Assembly (NCBI RefSeq): GCF_947495965.1
Contig: NZ_CANMBB010000007.1
Span: 124,001 to 188,000, forward strand
Direction of reading: 5' to 3'
Length of the DNA stretch: 64,000 nt
Origin: an uncultured Maribacter sp.
GTDB taxonomy: Bacteria; Bacteroidota; Bacteroidia; Flavobacteriales; Flavobacteriaceae
Shown: positions 36,710-43,381 of the stretch, piece by piece
Position numbering within the stretch: position 1 is the stretch's first letter
Layout: every line of letters starts with the position of its first letter
Translations under genes and position numbers: made by a program
The notes under the pieces: generated by a model
Told to the model about the DNA's origin: nothing
Database searches by the model: none
Seen by the model: only the letters and a program-made list of their open reading frames with translations

Positions 36710-36922
36710 TTTTGCTTTGTTTCTTTTAGTAGTAAAAGTTAACGCCTTTTTTACTTTAGCATTTGTTCTTTTATATAAACGTGCAACTTCCGTTTTCTTA
36801 ACTGTAGTTTCTTTTACAATTGTCTTTTCTATAGTAACCACTTTAACTTCTTGCGTGTTGTTTTGAGCTTGAGCAGCTACTCCGATAAAAAGAACAAAGA
36901 TTAAAGTTAAGATAGTTTTCAT
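36701..36922 (-). CDS. small secreted basic protein, paralog B
   Basis: 73 aa from the ATG at 36920-36922. It differs from paralog A at only a few positions (Gly for Ser in the signal peptide, NNTQEVK, IVKETTVKKTE). The mature C-terminus is identical to that of A. It faces the Crp/Fnr-like gene at 37151, as paralog D faces the one at 33760. Leader hairpin at 36928-36951, dyad at 36982-37005. It lies in the 398-bp duplicated unit 36701-37098. The stop overlaps the GyrI-like gene tail to tail. Function unknown. Confidence 0.8.
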   Translation of the reverse strand: MKTILTLIFVLFIGVAAQAQNNTQEVKVVTIEKTIVKETTVKKTEVARLYKRTNAKVKKALTFTTKRNKAKLA

Positions 36923-36927
36923 GACTT

Positions 36928-36951
36928 GCGTTTTATATATAATTAAAACGC
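36928..36951 (-). promoter_or_regulatory. leader hairpin/dyad of paralog B
   Basis: GCGTTTTA / TAAAACGC inverted repeat with 8-base centre, 5 bases before the ATG, identical to that of A. Confidence 0.6.
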
Positions 36952-36981
36952 CCAAAGCCGTATGCAGCTAGGTCATAAAAC

Positions 36982-37005
36982 GCTGAAAACCCCTTATTTT
37001 TCGGT
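36982..37005. promoter_or_regulatory. dyad upstream of paralog B (candidate operator)
   Basis: GCTGAAAA-N8-TTTTCGGT, between paralog B and the divergent Crp/Fnr-like gene. Confidence 0.45.
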
Positions 37006-37150
37006 AACTGACACTAATACAGATAAAGTGTAAAAAATGCTCGATAAACGTACACACACCTAAAAACCTCTTACCGAAAGAAAGTGCTTTTAATCGGAAA
37101 ATAAGATGCTTTTCTTTTGTGAAAGAAGATAAGATTACTACCTTAAAAAA

Positions 37151-37720
37151 ATGAAAGACAAGATTACTCCTATTATTCACTCCGTAACTCCCCTACCTAT
37201 TTCATCTTTAGAGAAAATAAATAAACTGGTTACCTATAGTTTTCTAAAAAAAGGAGAACCAATAACTAAGGTTGGTCAAACTAATAACTTAGAGTACTTT
37301 TTAATTAAAGGTATTTGCAAGAGTTTCCTTTATACACCAGAAGGAGAAGATATAACAATTTCCTTCTTTATGTCTGGCTCTGTCTTATCACCAAACACAA
37401 CAAGAAGTTTAGAAGGAAAATCTATATTAAATATAAGTACATTAACAGATGTAGAAATTGCAACAATTGATGCCGACAAATTAGAAAGATTAATGATTGA
37501 AGATCTAGAAATTAGACATTTTGCAAATACCGTATTAAGGAAAGAACTAATAACAAAAGTTCAAAAAGAAATAGGATTAGCCTCTCTTAAAGGCAAAGAC
37601 CGATTAGAACGACTAAGAAAACAATTTCCTAATATTGAGAATCTTGTACCACATACAGATATTGCTTCTTATTTAGGAATAACAACTATTTCTTTAAGCA
37701 GACTAAGAACACAATCGTAA
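37151..37720 (+). CDS. Crp/Fnr family transcriptional regulator
   Basis: A 189-aa regulator with a cNMP-binding-like barrel (about 25-120; KKGEPITKVGQTNNLEYFLIKGICKSF) and a terminal helix-turn-helix (HTDIASYLGITTISLSRLRTQS). It differs clearly from the other Crp-like protein at 33760, so the two are not a recent duplication. It is divergent from small secreted paralog B over a 228-base shared region. A 4-TM protein gene follows after 64 bases. Confidence 0.9.
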   Translation: MKDKITPIIHSVTPLPISSLEKINKLVTYSFLKKGEPITKVGQTNNLEYFLIKGICKSFLYTPEGEDITISFFMSGSVLSPNTTRSLEGKSILNISTLTDVEIATIDADKLERLMIEDLEIRHFANTVLRKELITKVQKEIGLASLKGKDRLERLRKQFPNIENLVPHTDIASYLGITTISLSRLRTQS

Positions 37721-37784
37721 CTCTTATCATTTGTTAATGGATATAATTTTTTAATGGAGCATTTTTGCTTTATAAAAAAAATGT

Positions 37785-38378
37785 ATGTCTATTTTAAATT
37801 CTATTCTCTTAAAAACTTCGTCCGTTAAAAAATTAAGTATCACATTTGTCGCAAGTCACTGTATCCTGATACTAATGATGGTATATACTTTTCCAGTAAT
37901 TAATAGTCAAATTGGTACTAAAGCATTTGACCTTCAAAATTTAGGTTATTCTTTATCTACAGCAGAATTAATAATAAGTAAACTTAATAATGAAACCATC
38001 AATCTTTACCTATTTCCACAATTAACCCTCTTAGATATATTTTATCCTTTTCTTTTAGCTTTATTTTTAAGTAGTTTTTTATTTCGTCTTATCAAAATTA
38101 CAAATAACAGTACTAGAATAACATTTCCTCTTTTGCTCCTTCCTTTTTTAGCTATGGCATTTGATTATTCTGAAAACATATGCATTATCTTAATGATTAC
38201 AAAGTCTGTGGAAATATCTAAATCTTTTGTTTTACTATCTAGCACACTTACTATCTTAAAAAGCTTACTAACTACTTTTTCATGGATAGCTGTTTTAATA
38301 TTTGCCATGATGTGGATTAGAATAAAAATCTTGAATAGAAAAGCTAAAACACCTTTGGGCAAAACGCAATCTACTTAA
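37785..38378 (+). CDS. four-helix membrane protein of unknown function
   Basis: A 197-aa protein with about four membrane helices (near 18-38, 85-105, 115-132, 150-180). LYLFPQLTLLDIFYPFLLAL and PFLAMAFDYSENICIILMI, with an Asp-Tyr-Ser-Glu-Asn in a helix, look like a conserved family core. I recall similar uncharacterised membrane proteins in bacteria but know no assigned role. ATG at 37785 is chosen; an ATG four bases earlier is out of frame. It follows the second Crp-like gene and may be its target. Confidence 0.7.
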   Translation: MSILNSILLKTSSVKKLSITFVASHCILILMMVYTFPVINSQIGTKAFDLQNLGYSLSTAELIISKLNNETINLYLFPQLTLLDIFYPFLLALFLSSFLFRLIKITNNSTRITFPLLLLPFLAMAFDYSENICIILMITKSVEISKSFVLLSSTLTILKSLLTTFSWIAVLIFAMMWIRIKILNRKAKTPLGKTQST

Positions 38379-38423
38379 ACAAGGGTTATATATTATCCAA
38401 ATTACTAATAGGGAGTAAATAAT

Positions 38424-38513
38424 CTAGAGACAATCCCACTAGGCATTAGAACAAAAATTAGCATTGATTTAGACGAAAGCGTTGGAGCATTTAAATCTCG
38501 ATTATCGAGTAAA
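38424..38513 (+). repeat. 90-bp dispersed repeat, copy 3
   Basis: Third ungapped 90-bp copy, two bases from the stop codon of paralog C. The first stem has become CTAG / CTAG, where copy 1 has CTCG / CGAG, i.e. a C-G pair replaced by A-T. The second stem is AGACGA / GCGTTG; CTCGATTATCGAG is unchanged. Confidence 0.85.
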
Positions 38514-38515
38514 GG

Positions 38516-38737
38516 TTAAGCCAATTTAGCTCTGTTTCTTTTAGTAGTAAAAGTTAACGCCTTTTTTACTTTAGCATTTGTTCTTTTATATAAACGTGCA
38601 ACCTCTGTAGTATTAACTGTAGTTTCTGTAACAATTGTCTTTTCTATAGTAACTACTTTAACTTCTTTAGTGTTGTTTTGAGCTTGAGCAGCTACTGTAA
38701 TAAAAAGAACAAAGATTAAAGTTAAGATAGTTTTCAT
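38516..38737 (-). CDS. small secreted basic protein, paralog C
   Basis: 73 aa from the ATG at 38735-38737. Signal peptide MKTILTLIFVLFITVAAQAQ; the mature part ends ALTFTTKRNRAKLA, with one Lys-to-Arg change against A and B. It lies in the duplicated unit 38516-38913, whose far edge is just 2-3 bases from the stop of the M23 peptidase gene. On the 3' side it touches 90-bp repeat copy 3. Unlike A, B and D it does not face a divergent gene. Function unknown. Confidence 0.8.
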   Translation of the reverse strand: MKTILTLIFVLFITVAAQAQNNTKEVKVVTIEKTIVTETTVNTTEVARLYKRTNAKVKKALTFTTKRNRAKLA

Positions 38738-38742
38738 GACTT

Positions 38743-38766
38743 GCGTTTTATATATAATTAAAACGC
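38743..38766 (-). promoter_or_regulatory. leader hairpin/dyad of paralog C
   Basis: GCGTTTTA / TAAAACGC with 8-base centre, 5 bases before the ATG. Confidence 0.6.
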
Positions 38767-38796
38767 CCAAAGCCGTATGTAGCTAGGTTACAAAAC

Positions 38797-38820
38797 GCTG
38801 AAAACCCCTTATTTTTCGGC
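38797..38820. promoter_or_regulatory. dyad upstream of paralog C (candidate operator)
   Basis: GCTGAAAA-N8-TTTTCGGC, same place as in A and B. Confidence 0.45.
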
Positions 38821-38915
38821 AACTGACACAAATATGGATAAAGTGTAAAAAATGCTCGATAAACGTACACACATCCAAAAACACCTTATCTAAAGAAAGT
38901 GTTTTTAATCGGATT

Positions 38916-39602
38916 CTAAACACCTATAGAAAGTAATAAATTAGGGTTGGGGCAATTTTTAGAATAATAGTCTATATCTGCCTTAGAAGATACACCAGGA
39001 TAATCTCCAAAATTCCCTTGTAAATCTTTTATAATTTGGAAGTGTAAATGTGGAGCATAGTTAACATTAATCTCCGGCGCTCCCATTTCAGCAAGAATTT
39101 CGTCCTGTTTAAATTCTTTACCTACATACAATTGCTCTAAAGAAGAAATAGATAAGTGCCCATATAAAGTATAAAAGATAACATTATTTACAGAATGTTC
39201 TAAAATTATAGTTGGGCCATAATCTCCAGCGGTAGTATTATTTTTAAAACTATGAACTTTACCGTCCATAGGAGTTATTATAGGTGTACCTATTGGTGCC
39301 CACACATCTAATCCTAAATGAATATTTCTAACAAAATCAGATGCACTATTAAAACTAGGGGTATTAGCATACAAATTTCTTTGCTCCAAGTAACCGCCAT
39401 AAGCAACCTTTGCTTTCGAAGCAGCTAAAACTGTATCTATATATTCTTGACATCCTGCTGGCGTAGTAATATTGTAGTGTTCAAGACTAGTATTTGAAAC
39501 AGATAAATCTAAAGGAGTATATACATCGAAAGAAAATTGGGAATCAATAATAGGTATAGGTTTTTTAGGAATAGCAGCTAATATCTTTTCTAAATCTGTC
39601 AT
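38916..39602 (-). CDS. M23 family metallopeptidase domain protein without signal peptide
   Basis: A 228-aa LytM-type peptidase. The zinc motifs are complete: HLGLDVWAPIGTPI (HxxxD), YTLYGHLS and HLHFQI (HxH). Such enzymes cut peptidoglycan crosslinks, but the N-terminus (MTDLEKILAAIPKKPIPIID) has no signal peptide or membrane segment and no upstream alternative start supplies one. It may leave the cell by another route or have another substrate. Single gene, separated from msrA by a divergent 121-base region. Confidence 0.85.
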   Translation of the reverse strand: MTDLEKILAAIPKKPIPIIDSQFSFDVYTPLDLSVSNTSLEHYNITTPAGCQEYIDTVLAASKAKVAYGGYLEQRNLYANTPSFNSASDFVRNIHLGLDVWAPIGTPIITPMDGKVHSFKNNTTAGDYGPTIILEHSVNNVIFYTLYGHLSISSLEQLYVGKEFKQDEILAEMGAPEINVNYAPHLHFQIIKDLQGNFGDYPGVSSKADIDYYSKNCPNPNLLLSIGV

Positions 39603-39723
39603 ATTGTAAACTTAAAACAAGAATAGCTTTATATTAAATTTGATATAAATTTTTAATTAACAACTTTTTAACCCTATTCTATTGTAAGGTATTTTATCTT
39701 TTGAGTACTAAAACAGAAAAAAT

Positions 39724-40410
39724 ATGTCCTTTATAAAATTATTACTAGCATCAACTTCATTTTTTTTTACCCTTGGATGCCAATCTAAAATAAAAAAAGA
39801 AATACCTGTTACACAAGAAATACAAGAAGTAGCAGAAGTAAAACTTACACCACAAGAATTAAGCGACTATGAAACTGCTTATTTTGCTAGCGGATGTTTT
39901 TGGTGTGTAGAAGCTATTTTTGAAAGTGTAAAAGGAGTTAAAGAAGTAGTATCTGGCTATTCTGGAGGAAAAGAGAAAAACCCAACTTATGAAGATGTTG
40001 GTTATGGAAAAACTACCCATGCAGAAACAGTTGAAGTTTTTTATGATCCAAATGTAATTTCTTTTACTGCTTTAGTTCAAGTATTTTTTGGCTCACATGA
40101 CCCAACTACACTAAACCGCCAAGGACCAGACAAAGGAACACAATATAGATCTATAGCTTTTTATAAAAATGAAAAAGAGAAAGAAATTATTACCTCTTAT
40201 ATAAAAGCTTTAAAAGACCAAAATGTATATGATGGTTTACCTATAACAACAGAAGTAACCGCTTTTTCTAAATTTTATAAAGCAGAAGAGTACCATCAAG
40301 ATTATGAAAAAAGAAACCCAGATAACTCCTATATAAAAAATGTATCTATCCCAAGGCTAAATAGATTTAAAAAGAATTTTGGAGAATTTTTAAAAGATAA
40401 TTCACACTAA
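39724..40410 (+). CDS. msrA: peptide-methionine (S)-S-oxide reductase, lipoprotein form
   Basis: Repairs oxidised methionine (S form) in proteins. Catalytic GCFWCVEA with Cys at about residues 58 and 61; GYSGG and HAETVEV motifs follow. A lipoprotein signal (FFFTLGC, lipid Cys at 19) puts it on the outside of the inner membrane or in the outer membrane, so it serves the envelope. No MsrB domain is fused. Length 228 aa. It ends in a very strong terminator. Confidence 0.95.
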   Translation: MSFIKLLLASTSFFFTLGCQSKIKKEIPVTQEIQEVAEVKLTPQELSDYETAYFASGCFWCVEAIFESVKGVKEVVSGYSGGKEKNPTYEDVGYGKTTHAETVEVFYDPNVISFTALVQVFFGSHDPTTLNRQGPDKGTQYRSIAFYKNEKEKEIITSYIKALKDQNVYDGLPITTEVTAFSKFYKAEEYHQDYEKRNPDNSYIKNVSIPRLNRFKKNFGEFLKDNSH

Positions 40411-40423
40411 ACTGAATTTTATT

Positions 40424-40469
40424 AAAAAAAAGCTTCTTTATTACCTATGTAATAAAGAAGCTTTTTTTT
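40424..40469 (+). terminator. msrA terminator
   Basis: Almost perfect 20-bp stem (AAGCTTCTTTATTAC / GTAATAAAGAAGCTT core) with a 4-base CTAT loop, then a T run. Confidence 0.93.
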
Positions 40470-40601
40470 ATACTATCCCCTGCACAATAATGAGAATACT
40501 CCTTATTTTCCTAGTTAGGAATAAGATTAACACAATTACTTTATGTATTTTATAGATAAAATGTAAAATATATTCTAATAATTTGTACCTTCGATTTCCC
40601 T

Positions 40602-40619
40602 ACCGTGTACGAACACGGT
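40602..40619 (+). promoter_or_regulatory. hairpin ahead of the DUF1080 operon
   Basis: Perfect ACCGTGT / ACACGGT inverted repeat with a 4-base centre, 41 bases before the DUF1080 start and GC-rich against its surroundings. Either a leader hairpin or a regulator site. Confidence 0.5.
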
Positions 40620-40660
40620 GAAATAAAATCAGCTTAAAAATCAAACAAATTATCTATTTT

Positions 40661-42046
40661 ATGAAAACAGTATTAAAATCACGTTCCATAATATACCTTC
40701 TATTATGCGTAATAACAGTTATTGGCTGTACAGAACAAAAAAAAGATACAACACCTTGGGTTTCCCTTTTTGATGGAGAAACACTGAATGGCTGGTCACA
40801 AAAAGGAGGTGTTGCTAAATACACGGTAAGAGATGGTGCCATAGTAGGAACTACAGTAAAAAAGACCCCTAATTCTTTTTTAACATCAGATAAAATGTAT
40901 GGCGATTTTATTCTTGAGTTAGATTATAAGGTAGACTCCAGTATGAATTCTGGTATACAAATACGAAGCAATAGTTTTCCTTATTATAAAAATGGTAGAG
41001 TTCACGGTTACCAAGTAGAAATAGACCCCTCTTCACGTGCATGGAGTGCTGGAATTTTTGATGAAGCCCGTAGAGGTTGGCTAAACCCATTAGATAAAAA
41101 CCCTGAAGCGCAAAAAGCTTTTAAAAATAACGACTGGAATCACTATAGAATTGAAGCCATAGGAGATACTTTAAAAACATGGATTAATGATGTTCCTGCT
41201 GCTTATTTAATAGATGATAAAACTGCAAGTGGTTTTATTGCATTACAAGTACATAGTATAGGTGGAAAAAAGAAAGAAGGAACAGAAATAATATGGAAAA
41301 ACATTAATATCCTTACAGACAACTTGGCTAAATATTCCAAAAAATCTACTTTAACTCCTATATACACTAAAAATAAACTTACGGTAAGCGAAGAAAAAGC
41401 TGGTTGGGAAATGTTATGGGATGGCAAAACTACACAAGGTTGGAAAGGTGCTAAATTAGAAACGTTTCCAAAAAGTGGCTGGGAAATAGAAAATGGAGAA
41501 TTAACCGTATTAGCTTCTGATGGTGCTGAATCTGCTGCTGGCGGAGATATTGTTACTAAAGAATTATTTGCAAATTTTGAATTATCTGTAGATTTTAAAC
41601 TAACCCCTGGTGCAAACAGTGGTATTAAATATTATGTAGATACGGAACTAAATAAAGGAGCAGGCTCTTCTATAGGCTTAGAATATCAAATTTTAGATGA
41701 TACTTTACATCCAGATGCAAAAAAAGGAAATCATGAAGGAAGCAGAACGGTATGCTCTTTGTATGACTTAATTAAAGCAGACCCAAACAAGCCCGTAAAT
41801 CCAATAGGAGATTGGAACACAGCCTATATTTCATCCATAGATAATCATGTAGAACACTGGATAAACGGTGTAAAAGTTTTAGAATATGAAAGAAAAAGTC
41901 CAGAATATTTAAAATTAGTAGCTGAAAGCAAATATAAGAAATGGCCAAATTTTGGAGAACTTGAAAAAGGGCAATTATTATTACAAGATCACGGAAATAA
42001 AGTTTCCTTCAAAAATATAAAAGTTAATAAATCTCCTAAAAAATAA
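40661..42046 (+). CDS. lipoprotein with two DUF1080 (3-keto-disaccharide hydrolase) domains
   Basis: A 461-aa lipoprotein (signal ending VIGC, lipid Cys at about 23). Two DUF1080 beta-sandwich domains follow: about 30-220 (WVSLFDGETLNGWSQKGG) and 235-458 (WEMLWDGKTTQGWKGAKLE). DUF1080 proteins act in the breakdown of glycosides after oxidation at C3 of the sugar. Four bases downstream starts the first of two Gfo/Idh/MocA oxidoreductases carrying Tat leaders, giving a consistent three-gene operon for periplasmic keto-sugar chemistry. No GMC-type oxidase or TIM-barrel isomerase gene is next to it. Confidence 0.9.
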   Translation: MKTVLKSRSIIYLLLCVITVIGCTEQKKDTTPWVSLFDGETLNGWSQKGGVAKYTVRDGAIVGTTVKKTPNSFLTSDKMYGDFILELDYKVDSSMNSGIQIRSNSFPYYKNGRVHGYQVEIDPSSRAWSAGIFDEARRGWLNPLDKNPEAQKAFKNNDWNHYRIEAIGDTLKTWINDVPAAYLIDDKTASGFIALQVHSIGGKKKEGTEIIWKNINILTDNLAKYSKKSTLTPIYTKNKLTVSEEKAGWEMLWDGKTTQGWKGAKLETFPKSGWEIENGELTVLASDGAESAAGGDIVTKELFANFELSVDFKLTPGANSGIKYYVDTELNKGAGSSIGLEYQILDDTLHPDAKKGNHEGSRTVCSLYDLIKADPNKPVNPIGDWNTAYISSIDNHVEHWINGVKVLEYERKSPEYLKLVAESKYKKWPNFGELEKGQLLLQDHGNKVSFKNIKVNKSPKK

Positions 42047-42049
42047 AAT

Positions 42050-43378
42050 ATGAATTCAAGAAGAAATTTTATAAAAAAAACTACTGCAGGAACTGCAGCT
42101 GTAACCTTAGGAGGCTTGGTATTACCTAGTTCTAGTTACGCAGGTATACTTGGTGCAAACGATAAAATAAATTGTGCAATTATTGGTGTTCGTAGTAGAG
42201 CTAAATCTCATATAGTAGCTATAAATAAAGATAAAAATGCTAAAATTTTATATAACTGTGATGTAGATGATACTATTATAGAAGAGCATAATATATGGTG
42301 CAAAGAGAATATTGGATATGTACCTAAAGTAGAGAAAGATTTTAGAAAAGTATTAGAAGACAAAAGGGTAGATGCCGTTTTTATTGCAACTCCAGAACAC
42401 TGGCATGCACCAATGGCTATAATGGCTTTACAAGCAGGAAAACATGTTTATGTAGAAAAACCATGTAGCCATAACCCGTATGAAAATGATTTACTGGTAC
42501 AAGCGCAAAAGAAATACGGTAAAAAAGTACAAATGGGAAACCAACAGCGCTCTGCTAAAAGTTCTATTCTTGCTATAAAAGAAATAAGAGAAGGTATTAT
42601 TGGAGATGTTTATAAAGGGGAAGCTTACTACTCTAACAATAGAGGTTCTATTGGCATTGGAAAAGTTACAGACGTTCCAAAAACATTAGATTGGGAATTA
42701 TGGCAAGGCCCAGCACCTAGAAAAGAGTACAAAGATAATATTCACCCATATAACTGGCACTGGTTTCATAATTGGGGAACAGGAGAAATACATAATAATG
42801 GAACCCATGAAATAGATATTTGCCGTTGGGCTTTAGGAGTAGATTTACCAGAAAGTGTTACCTCTTTTGGAGGTAAATACACCTATGAAGATGACTGGGA
42901 ATTTGTAGATAACCAACAAGTAACTTACAAATTTAAGGATGATAAATTTTTAACATGGACTGGTCATAGCCGTGGAAAAATACAACCAAAACAACCTGGA
43001 AGAGGCGCTACAATATATGGCAGCAAAGGCTCTATTACTCTAAGTAGAAATGCTTATAATTTATTTGCTTTAGATGGTTCACTTATAAAAACAGAAAAAG
43101 AAGCAGGACAAAGTGCTACTACAAACACCAGAGGCGATGGTAGTTTAGACGTATCTCATGTTGGCAATTTCTTTGACGCTATTCGTGAAGATAAAAGTTT
43201 ACATTCAGACATTCAGGACGCAAGTATATCCACAATGCTATGCCATTTAGGAAATATGGCACAAGACGCTGGAGAAACTCTAAAAATTGATACCTTAACA
43301 GGAAAAGTGACCAACAATGCAAAAGCTATGGAAGGCTGGAAAAGAGAATATGCCGCAGGTTGGGAACCTAAATTATAA
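42050..43378 (+). CDS. Tat-exported Gfo/Idh/MocA family oxidoreductase (1)
   Basis: A 442-aa NAD(P)-dependent sugar oxidoreductase. The leader MNSRRNFIKKTTAGTAAVTL is a twin-arginine signal (RRNFIKK), so it folds with cofactor in the cytoplasm and is exported. The Rossmann start CAIIGVRSRAKSH and the HVYVEKPCSH motif (with the catalytic-site Lys) are clear, followed by HWFHNWGTGEIHNNGTHEID in the substrate domain. The retained cofactor implies redox cycling on a bound NAD(H). It lies between the DUF1080 gene and a second Gfo/Idh/MocA gene, with 3-base gaps. Confidence 0.92.
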   Translation: MNSRRNFIKKTTAGTAAVTLGGLVLPSSSYAGILGANDKINCAIIGVRSRAKSHIVAINKDKNAKILYNCDVDDTIIEEHNIWCKENIGYVPKVEKDFRKVLEDKRVDAVFIATPEHWHAPMAIMALQAGKHVYVEKPCSHNPYENDLLVQAQKKYGKKVQMGNQQRSAKSSILAIKEIREGIIGDVYKGEAYYSNNRGSIGIGKVTDVPKTLDWELWQGPAPRKEYKDNIHPYNWHWFHNWGTGEIHNNGTHEIDICRWALGVDLPESVTSFGGKYTYEDDWEFVDNQQVTYKFKDDKFLTWTGHSRGKIQPKQPGRGATIYGSKGSITLSRNAYNLFALDGSLIKTEKEAGQSATTNTRGDGSLDVSHVGNFFDAIREDKSLHSDIQDASISTMLCHLGNMAQDAGETLKIDTLTGKVTNNAKAMEGWKREYAAGWEPKL

Positions 43379-43381
43379 CAA

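Noticed and set aside
33571-37005. GCTGAAAA-N8-TTTTCGGC as a classical Crp or Fnr site
   Set aside because: Does not fit TGTGA-N6-TCACA or TTGAT-N4-ATCAA; kept only as a candidate operator of unknown regulator.
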